Origin: DATAES01 sp963721305
Lineage (GTDB): Bacteria; Actinomycetota; Acidimicrobiia; Acidimicrobiales; JACDCH01
NCBI GenBank assembly: GCA_963721305.1
Contig: CAVRIR010000005.1
Span: 496,001-560,000, forward strand
Length of the DNA stretch: 64,000 nucleotides
Direction: 5' to 3'
The translations under genes and the position numbers were made by a program. Positions 1 to 8,443 of this stretch are shown here, piece by piece. The notes under the pieces were generated by a model that searched no databases, had not been told where the DNA came from, and was given only the letters and a program-made list of their open reading frames with translations. Each line of letters opens with the position of its first letter. Position 1 is the stretch's first letter.

Positions 1-382
1 TGGCGCGTGTCGTGAGTCCCGCGAGGTCGGAACCGGCGCCCGGCTCGCTGAAGAGCTGGCACCAGCCGACCTGGCCGGCGAGGACCGGCAGCACCAGCCG
101 GTCGATCTGCTCAGGCGTGCCTTGCGTGAGGATCGTGGGCGCGGCCATGAGCAGGCCGAGACCGCCGGGTGGCTGCAGCGCGCCGAAGTCAGCGAACGCG
201 GCGCGCACGACCCGCTGCGACCGCTGCGACAGCCCTCGGCCCCAACGATCGGACGGGAAGTGCGGCGCCGTCCATCCGGCCGCGGCCACCGTCTTCCACC
301 ACGCGTCCACGGTGAGGTCCGGGTTCCAGTTGGCCGTGAGCCAGCTCGTGACCTCGTCCCACAGCTCGTGCCCCTCGTTCAC
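1..382 (-). CDS. Acyl-CoA dehydrogenase, N-terminal part (runs off window)
   Basis: Reading from a GTG at 382 toward base 1 gives an open frame of 127 codons that leaves the window. It starts VNEGHELWDEVTSWL and contains WCQLFSEPGAGSDLAGLTTRA-like residues near the edge, the acyl-CoA dehydrogenase signature that contacts the flavin and substrate. The enzyme should oxidise an acyl-CoA to the enoyl-CoA with FAD. The start GTG overlaps the TGA of the amidohydrolase upstream (GTGA), so the two are translationally coupled. The C-terminal domain with the catalytic base is outside the window. Confidence 0.85.
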   Translation of the reverse strand, partial: MNEGHELWDEVTSWLTANWNPDLTVDAWWKTVAAAGWTAPHFPSDRWGRGLSQRSQRVVRAAFADFGALQPPGGLGLLMAAPTILTQGTPEQIDRLVLPVLAGQVGWCQLFSEPGAGSDLAGLTTRA

Positions 383-1599
383 GGCGCACGTCCCAACAAC
401 TCGATCGCATTGTCGTGCATGATCCGCTGCACGGCGGGCTCGTCGAACCCAGCGAGCTCTTGCTCGAAGTCGAGTGGCTGCGCCACGCCTTCACCATGCG
501 GCCAATCGGAGCCGAACAGGATGTGCTCGACACCGATGAGCTCGGCCAGCGCGCCGAGATCCTCTTCGAGATACGGCGTGACCCAGACATGGCGCCGGAT
601 CGTGTCGACCGGATCCTCCGCGAACGCCCACGGCGTCTGGTTGGCCTGCTTGCGCAAGTGTTTGACGAGCACGTGCATCCAGTCCGACCCGTTCTCGATG
701 CTGGCGACGCGCAGTGCGGGATGTCGTTTGAACACGCCGTGCACGACGAGCGCGGCGACGGTGTCGTGGATCGCACGTCCTTCGGTCAGCACATGACCGA
801 GCGGATCGCTCTTACCGAACCCGAAGTCAGGCCGGCCACCCCACGCAGACCCGAACCGCGCCTCGTACCCGCTGTCACCGAGATGGAACGCAACCGGGAC
901 GTTCGCCTCGGCGATCCGCGCCCAGACGGGATCGTGCAACTTGTCACCGAGCGATCGGCTCGTTCCGTTCGGGCCCGGTACGGGCGCTGGACGGACGTGG
1001 ATGACACGCGCACCTCGCTCGAGCAACGACTCGACCTCCGCGACGGCGGCATCGGGGTCGGCGAGCGACAGCATCGGCGCGGCGACGATGCGACGGTCGA
1101 AGTCGAAGCCCCAGTCGTCCTCCAGCCAACGGTTGAACGCGGACATGCTCGCCATGGTCGCGGCAACGTCGTTGCGCAGCGCCTCCTCGACACCGCACCC
1201 GAGTGTCGGGAACAGCAGCGCCGCGCCCAACCCCTGCTCGTCCATCACGGCGATCCGCTTGTCTCGGTTCTGGTACTCCTCCCGCAACGGCTCGACCTGC
1301 ATGAGCGATCGCGGATCGACGTCTTCGGGTATCCGGCCGCGAAAGAGCGCGTCGAGACAGCCGGGCACGATGATCGGATCGAACGTCGGGTTCGGCACGA
1401 AGCCGTTCACCTTGCCGCCCATGAGCAGGTACACCCGCTTGCCATCCTGAACCGGTCGCACGCCGCGATCCTTGAACTTCGGGTCGAGATGACGGGTGAA
1501 CGCGTCGAGCGTCTCGTAGTAGTGGTTGTCCGCGTCGATCGGCCTGGCGTCCACGGCGCGCTCCCTTCCAACGCCGGTGGCGGCGCTCTCGATGTTCAT
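379..1599 (-). CDS. Amidohydrolase family (amidohydrolase_2) metal-dependent hydrolase/decarboxylase
   Basis: 406 residues. The N-terminal PIDADNHYYE resembles the D-x-D-x-H strand-1 metal motif of amidohydrolase_2 TIM barrels, and the C-terminal LFGSDWPHGEG carries the conserved Asp of the last barrel strand. Family members hydrolyse or decarboxylate ring compounds, often in aromatic acid catabolism; the substrate here is unknown. It lies 47 bp downstream of the esterase gene and is coupled to a following acyl-CoA dehydrogenase, so it belongs to the catabolic operon. A second, shorter family member is at 2567-3385. Confidence 0.8.
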   Translation of the reverse strand: MNIESAATGVGRERAVDARPIDADNHYYETLDAFTRHLDPKFKDRGVRPVQDGKRVYLLMGGKVNGFVPNPTFDPIIVPGCLDALFRGRIPEDVDPRSLMQVEPLREEYQNRDKRIAVMDEQGLGAALLFPTLGCGVEEALRNDVAATMASMSAFNRWLEDDWGFDFDRRIVAAPMLSLADPDAAVAEVESLLERGARVIHVRPAPVPGPNGTSRSLGDKLHDPVWARIAEANVPVAFHLGDSGYEARFGSAWGGRPDFGFGKSDPLGHVLTEGRAIHDTVAALVVHGVFKRHPALRVASIENGSDWMHVLVKHLRKQANQTPWAFAEDPVDTIRRHVWVTPYLEEDLGALAELIGVEHILFGSDWPHGEGVAQPLDFEQELAGFDEPAVQRIMHDNAIELLGRAP

Positions 1600-1646
1600 T
1601 CGTCCGGTCGTTTCATCTCAGACCGGTTCGTCTCGACCGGTTCATC

Positions 1647-2570
1647 TCAGACCGAAGCCTCGGCGTGCAATCCGCCGGCGAGGGCCTGCACCTGTGCGGC
1701 TCGAAACTCGCGCGTGACGCCGCTCCTCGGACTCACACTGTCGAAACCGTGGAATGCGCCGTCGACGATGCGCACCTCGCAGTCGACGCCCGCGGCACGT
1801 AAGCGCTCGGCGTATGCGAGGTCCTCGTCGTAGAAGAGATCGAGGGTGCCGACGCCGATCCACGCCGGCGGAAGACCGGCCAGATCCTCATGACGCGAAG
1901 GCGCGGCGATGCCGCTGATGTCCCGCGACCCGGGCGGCGCGCCGAGATAGCTCGTCCATCCGAAGCGGTTGGCCTTGTTGTTCCACAACCGGAAGTTGCG
2001 CTCGTCGAGGTCGGTGCGAAGGACGGTCCTGTCGTCGAGCATCGGGTACGACAGCAGTTGGAATGCCGGCCGGACCTCGTCACGCTCACGGGCCAGCAAT
2101 GCCAGCGCGGCGGCCAGCCCTCCCCCGGCGCTCGCGCCGCCGATGGCGACTCGCGTCTCGTCGACGTCGCTGCGGTTCGCCAACCAGACGAGCGCGTCGT
2201 GACAGTCCTCGAGCGGCATCGGGAACGGATACTCGGGCGCCAGGTGGTAGTCGACGGCGGCGACGAGGATCCCCAACCGGTGCGCCATCTCGCGGCACAG
2301 CCGGTCGTCCTGCGCCGCGCTGCCGAGGACGTAGCCGCCTCCGTGGATCCACAGCATTGCCGGCACCGGCGCGGTCGACGGCCGCCCCGGATGGTGCAGA
2401 CGGACGGACACGACGCCGACTGTCTCGATCGAGATGCCCGGCTTGGGACGGGGATCAGGGCTCACCCGTTCGATGGTGCGTACGACTCGCAGGAACCGCG
2501 GACCGGCCAGGCTCCTCGGAAGGAACGGTGCCATGCGCCGGAGGTCGGGATGGAACGGCGATGCACTCAT
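1647..2570 (-). CDS. Alpha/beta hydrolase, HSL-type esterase
   Basis: 307 residues from ATG 2570, which overlaps the upstream stop as ATGA. HGGGY near residue 78 is the oxyanion-hole motif of the hormone-sensitive lipase group. The nucleophile elbow is GASAGG, a variant of the usual GDSAGG with Ser retained. GTLDLFYDED and GAFHGF supply the likely acid and His. It should hydrolyse a short or medium carboxylic ester or lactone. The frame is open up to 2609, but the coupled ATG is the better start. Confidence 0.82.
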   Translation of the reverse strand: MSASPFHPDLRRMAPFLPRSLAGPRFLRVVRTIERVSPDPRPKPGISIETVGVVSVRLHHPGRPSTAPVPAMLWIHGGGYVLGSAAQDDRLCREMAHRLGILVAAVDYHLAPEYPFPMPLEDCHDALVWLANRSDVDETRVAIGGASAGGGLAAALALLARERDEVRPAFQLLSYPMLDDRTVLRTDLDERNFRLWNNKANRFGWTSYLGAPPGSRDISGIAAPSRHEDLAGLPPAWIGVGTLDLFYDEDLAYAERLRAAGVDCEVRIVDGAFHGFDSVSPRSGVTREFRAAQVQALAGGLHAEASV

Positions 2571-3385
2571 GACCCGAAGAAGAACCTTTCCGCGTTGCCG
2601 TGAAGCCACGCGTCGCGCACCTCGCCGGGAAGGTCGAGCGCTTCGGCTTCACCGATGCAGCGCTTCATCGACAGCACCGGATGGTCCGATGCGAACAGGA
2701 CGCGATCGGTGCCGCGTGTGCGCATGTAGTGCAGCAGTGACTCGGGAAGTCGCTTCGGCGACCACGCCGACGTCATCAGGCGGAGGTTCGCGTACTTGAG
2801 CATGAGTCGGATGGCCACGTCCCACCACGGATCGGCACCGTGGATCATGCACAATCGCAACTCGGGGAACCGGATGCACACGCGGTCGAGATGGATCGGG
2901 TTCTGCGGCTCTGCGGGAATAGGCGGCCCGGGGATGCCGGTGTTGATGCACAGCGGCAGATCGAGCTCGCAGCACTTCGTGTACAGCGGGTAGTAGACGG
3001 CGTCGCTCGGCGGGTACATGCCGTCGCCCCAGAAGCTCGGCCCGACCACGGCGTACGCCACCGGGTTGTCGCGCACGAACGACTCGAGCGTTCGGAGCGC
3101 CTTCATCGGTCGCAACAGGTTGAGGCCGCCGGCGGCGAGTGCGAAGCGTTCCGGGGCGGCGGCGGCGAAACGTTGCGCGCGATCCTCCGACGCACCAGCG
3201 CGGGTCATGAGGATCGCCTTGGTGACGCCGTTGGCATCCATGTCCTCGATGAGCTCGTGCAGGTCCGGGCTCTTGAGGAAGGAGTCGCCGCCCTTGAAGT
3301 AGTCCTCCTTCACGCGGATCATCCACTCGGGCTGCTTCTGATCGCCGAAGTCGACGTTCACCAGGCAGTCGATGGCTCGTGTCAT
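2567..3385 (-). CDS. Amidohydrolase family protein (amidohydrolase_2)
   Basis: 272 residues from ATG 3385, preceded by GGAGGA and overlapping the ligase stop (ATGA). It has amidohydrolase_2 features: IHGADPWWD near residue 185 supplies a barrel-strand His, and RVLFASDHPVLSM supplies the late conserved Asp. The usual N-terminal D-x-H-x-H is not obvious (it starts MTRAIDCLVNVDF), so metal binding may differ from the 379-1599 homologue. It sits between an acyl-CoA ligase and an esterase in the catabolic operon; the substrate is unknown. Confidence 0.72.
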   Translation of the reverse strand: MTRAIDCLVNVDFGDQKQPEWMIRVKEDYFKGGDSFLKSPDLHELIEDMDANGVTKAILMTRAGASEDRAQRFAAAAPERFALAAGGLNLLRPMKALRTLESFVRDNPVAYAVVGPSFWGDGMYPPSDAVYYPLYTKCCELDLPLCINTGIPGPPIPAEPQNPIHLDRVCIRFPELRLCMIHGADPWWDVAIRLMLKYANLRLMTSAWSPKRLPESLLHYMRTRGTDRVLFASDHPVLSMKRCIGEAEALDLPGEVRDAWLHGNAERFFFGS

Positions 3386-4965
3386 CCGTCCTCCTTCGAG
3401 CGGAGCAGCGCTCGCAACGATGCCTTGTCGACCTTGCCCGTCGCCAGCATCGGCACGTCGCCGGCATCCGGCGTGACATGCCAACGTGAGGGGACCTTGA
3501 ACGCGCTCAATCGTTCTTTCACCGCGGTGATCACGTCCTCGACCGGTGCGTCGGTCACGACAAGAGCGCCGACTTCGGTGCGACCATCAGGGCCGACCAC
3601 ATCGGTGACGTGCGCTTGCCGGATCGTGTCGACAGAACGAAGCGCAGCCTCGACCTCCGACGGGTACACGGAGGCACCCTTGACCTTGAACATGTCGTCG
3701 AGCCGTCCGGCGTACCACAGGTAGCCGTCGGCGTCGAGATGACCGAGATCGCCGGTGCGGTAGTAGCCGTCCGGGGTGAACGCCGACGAGCGAGTGCGAC
3801 CGCAGATGCCGCGCAGCAGGTTGCGGCCGCGGATCCAGATCTCACCCTGCTCGCCGCGGTCGACGTCGACACCGGTCTCGCGGTCGACGATGCGGACCTC
3901 GACACCTTCGAACGGTCGACCACAGCTGCCGAACTTGTCGGGTGGCATGTCGACGTCGAGGCGATCACCGCAGTACGGACCGAACGACTCGGTCATGCCG
4001 AAGACGTTGGCACGCGCGCCGGGAGCGGGCCGGCGGTCTGATGGGAGCACGGCAGGGAGGCTGCCGTCGCCGAGGGACGACAGATCGACGCTCGCGAACG
4101 AGGGGTGCGCGGCGAGCTTCGCCGCCTGATCCGGCCAGCCGCGGAACAACGTGACGTGCTCGCGCTCGAGAAGCGCCAGGGTGCTCGTCGGTTCCGGTTC
4201 CGCTTCGGTCAGCAACGTGGCACCGGCGATCACCGCAGACAGCAGACCCGTGCCGAGGCCACCCGTCCAGAAGAACGGCATCGGGATGTAGAGACGCTCG
4301 CCGCGCCGGACGCGGCGCGCTTCCAGACCCGCAGCCGTGGCCCGCAGCGCGCTGCCATGCGTGTGGATCGTGCCCTTCGGCGCGCCGGTACTGCCGGAGG
4401 TGAAGAGGATCACGAAGTCGTCGGCCGGGCGAACACGTGCCTCCATCGCCTGCACGAGCGCGACGGCTGCGGCGGGCGCGGCCGACGAATCCTGCGGCCC
4501 GAGCAGTTGTTCGAGCTGCCACACGCGGCGCAGCGACGGCGCAGCCGCGCTTCGACGCCCGGTCGCGGCCGCGGCAACCAAGGCCGGTTCCGCGCGCTCG
4601 AGCTCGTCGAGATAGCGGCGGCCGCGGAACTCCGTGGCGAGGACGAGATGGGTCACGGTCGCGGTGGTGAGCTGTTCGATGAGCTCCGGAGCGCGCAGCA
4701 GCGTGCTGAGTGGGACGAGCACCGCGCCGATCCGGGTTGCGGCGAACGCGGTGACGGCCCAGTCGATGCCGTTCGGCGCCAGCAACCCCACGCGGTCACC
4801 CTTCACCACGCCCGCGGCAACGAGCCGCGCCGCGATCGCCGCACTCGCATCGTCCAAGTCGGCATAGGTGATCGCTCGCTCGCTGGTGACGATCGCTTGC
4901 CGCTCGCCGACTTCGCGCCGGCACTTCGCGAGCAGCGAGGGGATCGTCTCGGCGTCAAGCACCAC
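3382..4965 (-). CDS. AMP-forming acyl-CoA ligase
   Basis: 527 residues. The P-loop A3 motif reads ILFTSGSTGAPKGTIHTHG, the A5 region NVFGMTES, and the A7-A8 region YYRTGDLGHLDADGYLWYAGRLDD followed by KVKGASVYPSEVE. The C-terminal catalytic Lys motif is ATGKVDK. It should activate a carboxylic acid to acyl-AMP and then acyl-CoA. Its ATG at 4965 lies inside the end of the preceding ligase (overlap of 11 bp), and its stop overlaps the amidohydrolase start. It is one of three adjacent ligases in the operon, which suggests several acids or successive intermediates are activated. Confidence 0.9.
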   Translation of the reverse strand: MVLDAETIPSLLAKCRREVGERQAIVTSERAITYADLDDASAAIAARLVAAGVVKGDRVGLLAPNGIDWAVTAFAATRIGAVLVPLSTLLRAPELIEQLTTATVTHLVLATEFRGRRYLDELERAEPALVAAAATGRRSAAAPSLRRVWQLEQLLGPQDSSAAPAAAVALVQAMEARVRPADDFVILFTSGSTGAPKGTIHTHGSALRATAAGLEARRVRRGERLYIPMPFFWTGGLGTGLLSAVIAGATLLTEAEPEPTSTLALLEREHVTLFRGWPDQAAKLAAHPSFASVDLSSLGDGSLPAVLPSDRRPAPGARANVFGMTESFGPYCGDRLDVDMPPDKFGSCGRPFEGVEVRIVDRETGVDVDRGEQGEIWIRGRNLLRGICGRTRSSAFTPDGYYRTGDLGHLDADGYLWYAGRLDDMFKVKGASVYPSEVEAALRSVDTIRQAHVTDVVGPDGRTEVGALVVTDAPVEDVITAVKERLSAFKVPSRWHVTPDAGDVPMLATGKVDKASLRALLRSKEDG

Positions 4966-6642
4966 CGAGCAGCTCCTCGAGCGCGCGCAGGTCGATCTTG
5001 CCGCTCGACATCATCGGCACCTTCTCGTCGGGAACGACGACGATGGTTCGCGGCACCTTGTAGGCGGACAGCCGCTGCTTGAGCGACGCACGGAGGTCGT
5101 CGACGTCGACCGGTCCATCCGAGCGAACCAGCGCGGCCACGATCTGCCCACGCTCCTCGTCGTCGATTCCGACGACGTGCGACATCAAACCCGGTGGTCT
5201 CGAGGATCGCGGCTTCCACCTCACGCGGTGAGACGTTCGCGCCCGCGCTCTTGATCATGTCGCTGCTGCGTCCGCGGAAGTAGAAGAACCCGTCGGCATC
5301 GACCGTGACGAGGTCGCCGGTGCAGTACCAACCGTCGTCGTCGAAGACCTCGTGGCGCTCGCGCCCGTCGTAGCCCTCCATGAGGAACGGCCCGCGGAAC
5401 CACAACTCGCCGGGCTCACCGACCGCGCACACCGCACCGTCCTCCTCGCGGCGTACCTCGGCCTCGAGCCCCGGCACCGACTTGCCGAACGACCCGCGAC
5501 GGTGCTCTGGCTGCTCGCCTTCGTCCTCGCTCGCGAGGCAGACGCTGCCGGCCTCGGTCATGCCCAACATGCCGTGATGGAGGGCAGGGTCGCGGGGGCG
5601 CACATCGTCCGGCATGATCGGGTACAGGTTGCCGCGCTTGATGGACGACAGATCGCGCGACGGGAAGCTCGGGTCCTGCGGCACGTGCGCGACCGACGCC
5701 GCGAACCCGTTGACCATCGTCGGCCGGTCGCGCTCGAGGACGTCCAGAACACCTGCCGCGTCGGCCGAGTTCGAGCACACCAGCGTCGCCCCCGAGACCA
5801 ACGTGCCCAGCAACGCGTAGGCGAAGCCACCGATCCAGAAGAACGGTGAGTTCGAGAACAGGATCTCGCCTGGCTCGTACCGCCGGAGCTCGTTCAGGTT
5901 GTCGAGGTGGCGTATGAGCGCGCCGTGCGTGTGGATCACGCCTTTCGGCTCGCTGGTCGAGCCCGACGTGTGCACGATCACCATGGGATCCGCGGGCGTG
6001 ACTGCATTCGCAGCCGCGGCGAGGACGTCGTCGTCGATGCCGGCGCTCGTCGCGAGCAGCGCGGGCAGCGTCCAATCCGCATGGACGGCGTCGCCCGATC
6101 CGAACTCCGGGGAGAAACGGGCGCCATGGCGCCCGTTTCCATCCAACATTCGCAGCGGGGGGACGCCGAATGCGATCCGGCGGAGCGACGGCGCCGACGT
6201 CGACAGCAGGGGCGCCGGCGCGGCGAGGTCGAGGTCGGTGATGCCCGCCTGCAGGGTCGTGGGATAGTCGTGCGACCGGTACGACGATGCCGCGAGCAGG
6301 AACGCGACGTCGGCACCGCGGAGCAAACCTGCGAGCTCCGTCGCCGTCGAGAACGTGCTGAGCGGAACGCTGACGGCGCCGATGCGCGCAGCCGCCAGCC
6401 AGGCGACGACGAACGCCGAGCCGTTGGAATGCAGGATCGCCACGCGCGTACCGGCACTGACCTCGGACATGAGGAGCGCCTTCGCCAGCACGGCCGAGCG
6501 CGCGTCGGCCTCGCCATAGGTGAGCGTGTCGTCGTCGCAGACGAGCAACACCTGGTCCGGTCGGGCGTCGGCCTGCGCGCGCGAACAGCGCGGGAACGGT
6601 GAGCGGCAGCCCGTCGCCGGCGTCGATGACAGGGGATGTCAC
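4955..6642 (-). CDS. AMP-forming acyl-CoA ligase, two apparent frameshifts, with inserted repeat
   Basis: The homologous frame is split three ways. GTG 6642 reads MTSPVIDAGDGLPLTVPALFARA. A frame change in a GC run near 6578-6586 leads to DARPDQVLLVCDDDTLTYGEA and the main domain (MVIVHTSGSTSEPKGVIHTHG, WYCTGDLVTVDADGFFYFRGRSSD). A second change in the GGG-TTT run near 5190 leads to LMSHVVGIDDEE and the end SSGKIDLRALEELLGGA. Both shifts are repaired by one base. The palindromic repeat at 6102-6151 is translated in frame (MLDGNGRHGARFSPEF) between two ligase blocks. It may be functional if the indels are sequencing errors. Confidence 0.78.
6102..6151 (+). repeat. Dispersed palindromic element, family B copy 1 (inside a CDS)
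   Basis: The flanks are gaactccggggag on the left and catccaacattc on the right. Between them, 6114-6139 is a perfect 26-bp palindrome centred on GGCGCCATGGCGCC. The same element with identical flanks is at 13513-13563 and 17163-17213. This copy lies inside the ligase gene and is read through without a stop on the coding strand, comparable in idea to Rickettsia palindromic elements. Confidence 0.92.
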
Positions 6643-7277
6643 CAGCGGCTCCGTCGGGGCGACACGTCCGGGAGCGCCGACCGATCGCCCGCGATCGCGT
6701 CGACGTCGACCTCACACAGGAGACGGTCACCGTCGTGCAGCCGGCCGGTCGATCGGATGCGATCGCCGGACGCGTCCCTGTCGATCTCGAAGGAGAGCGA
6801 ACGGAGAAGCGGCGCGGGCCGTCGATACCGAATGGCGAGCGAGGTCGTCTTCCCGGCGACACCGACATCGCAGTTGTGGTGCTGCACCGCACAGTCGAAG
6901 AACAGCGCCAGGAAGCCGCCGTGCGCGACGCCCGGCGGACCCTCGTACGCGAGCGGGAAGGCCACTGTCCCCGTCGCTCGTTCGCCATCGACGACGATGT
7001 GGTAGTCGGGAAAGCACGGGTTGTACGCGCCGATGTCTCGCGCGTGATCGAGGTACACGCGTCCGTCGCCGTCGACCGCACCACCGACGCGCGGTGTCGC
7101 GCCGGCCGGTACGCGAGCCGCGAGCGCCCCCTCGGCGCGGTCGAGATCGGCGATCAGCTCGGTCACCGCGGGTTCGTCCGCCTCACACGCGAGCACGAGG
7201 CTCGTGACCCGGCGCAGGCGCGCTGCGAGGTCGGTGGTCTGTGCGAGCGGCTCGACGCCGAACACCCACTTGGTCAT
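6639..7277 (-). CDS. Hotdog-fold thioesterase (PaaI/4HBT-like)
   Basis: 212 residues from ATG 7277 (MTKWVFGVEPLAQTT), which overlaps the acyl-CoA dehydrogenase stop. The hotdog domain sits in the second half: YEGPPGVAHGGFLALFFD contains the HGG segment typical of the 4HBT/PaaI active-site helix, and TTSLAIRYRRPAPL is the following strand. It should hydrolyse an acyl-CoA, perhaps to release CoA from dead-end intermediates. The stop overlaps the GTG of the next ligase. The frame is open further upstream to 7565, but that part overlaps the dehydrogenase gene and is rejected. Confidence 0.82.
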   Translation of the reverse strand: MTKWVFGVEPLAQTTDLAARLRRVTSLVLACEADEPAVTELIADLDRAEGALAARVPAGATPRVGGAVDGDGRVYLDHARDIGAYNPCFPDYHIVVDGERATGTVAFPLAYEGPPGVAHGGFLALFFDCAVQHHNCDVGVAGKTTSLAIRYRRPAPLLRSLSFEIDRDASGDRIRSTGRLHDGDRLLCEVDVDAIAGDRSALPDVSPRRSRW

Positions 7278-8443
7278 CGGCGGCCCTTCGGCAGGCCGAG
7301 GATGCGCTCGGCGATGAGGTTCCGCTGGATCTGCGACGTGCCTGCCGCGATCGTGTACTGGAACGACCACAGGTAGTCGCGCACGACCTGCGCGTCCTCG
7401 CTGTCCGTGCCACCGTTGCCCAGCGATCGCCGGCCGAGCAGTTGCATGCCGAGGTCGGCGATCTCCTGTCCGAGCTCGCTGTAACCGAGCTTCACCGCCG
7501 AACCAAGCGGTGATGGAAGGCCCGAACGCTCGGCCTCGGTGACGCACCGTTGGGTCATCCGCCACAAGGCGTCGACACGTGCGTCCAAACGGCCCACGTG
7601 ACGCCGGAACCCGGCGTCGTCACCCGAGTCGCCCGCGAGCGCGACGACGCGTCGAAGCTGCGACCGCAGGTTGATGATGTGTTGCGCGAACGCGGTGCCG
7701 CGCTCGAACCGCAACGTCACGTTCGTGACGCGCCAGCCGTCGTTCTCGTCGCCGACCCGATTCGTGACGGGCACACGAGCGTCTTCGAGGAACACCTCGC
7801 AGAAGTGACTGTCACCGTCGATCGTCTTCATCGGTCGGGCCTCCACCCCGGGCTGGTGCATGTCGAGGATCAGCCACGTGATGCCCTTGTGCTTCGGCGC
7901 GTCTGGATCGGTGCGGACCAGCAACTCGCAGTAGTCCGCCACGTGAGCGCGCGTGCTCCAGATCTTCTGGCCGTTGACGACGTACTCGTCGCCATGACGT
8001 TCCGCCCGCGTCCGCAACGACGCGAGGTCGGATCCCGCCGACGGTTCGGAGAAACCCTGGCACCACACGCTGTCACCGCGCAGGATGCGCGGCAGATGGA
8101 ACCGCCGTTGTTCGTCGGTGCCCTCCGCGATCAACGTGGGACCGGCGTGCGCGTTGCCGACGAAGTTGATGCCGACGTACGGCGCGCCCGAGTCCGCGTA
8201 CTCCTCGAGGAAGACGAGTTGCTGGGTCGAGGGCAACCCGCGACCGCCCCACTCGACCGGCCAGTCGAGTCCCGCGAAGCCGGCGTCGTGCAACCGGCGT
8301 TGCCATCCGGTGTCGTACGCGCGACGCGCCGTCCAGTCTCGGGGCGGTGGGGGCGGACCGTACGCGGGGACGGCGTCATCGAGCCATGCCCGCACCTCCT
8401 TCCGGAACGCCTCGTCCGTGTCGGAGTAGCGCAGGTCCATCAA
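7274..8443 (-). CDS. Acyl-CoA dehydrogenase, FadE29-like
   Basis: 389 residues. Key stretches are WCQGFSEPSAGSDLASLRT, VNGQKIWSTRAHVADYCELLVRT, DPDAPKHKGITWLILDM and RVGDENDGWRVTNVTLRFERGTAF. These blocks closely match my recollection of actinobacterial FadE29-type dehydrogenases, which act as heteromers on CoA esters of steroid side chains and other branched acids. The short partner-like gene is at 11517-12512. The C-terminal FQYTIAAGTSQIQRNLIAERILGLP is the usual end motif. Steroid specificity is not shown by the sequence. Confidence 0.88.
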   Translation of the reverse strand: MMDLRYSDTDEAFRKEVRAWLDDAVPAYGPPPPPRDWTARRAYDTGWQRRLHDAGFAGLDWPVEWGGRGLPSTQQLVFLEEYADSGAPYVGINFVGNAHAGPTLIAEGTDEQRRFHLPRILRGDSVWCQGFSEPSAGSDLASLRTRAERHGDEYVVNGQKIWSTRAHVADYCELLVRTDPDAPKHKGITWLILDMHQPGVEARPMKTIDGDSHFCEVFLEDARVPVTNRVGDENDGWRVTNVTLRFERGTAFAQHIINLRSQLRRVVALAGDSGDDAGFRRHVGRLDARVDALWRMTQRCVTEAERSGLPSPLGSAVKLGYSELGQEIADLGMQLLGRRSLGNGGTDSEDAQVVRDYLWSFQYTIAAGTSQIQRNLIAERILGLPKGRR

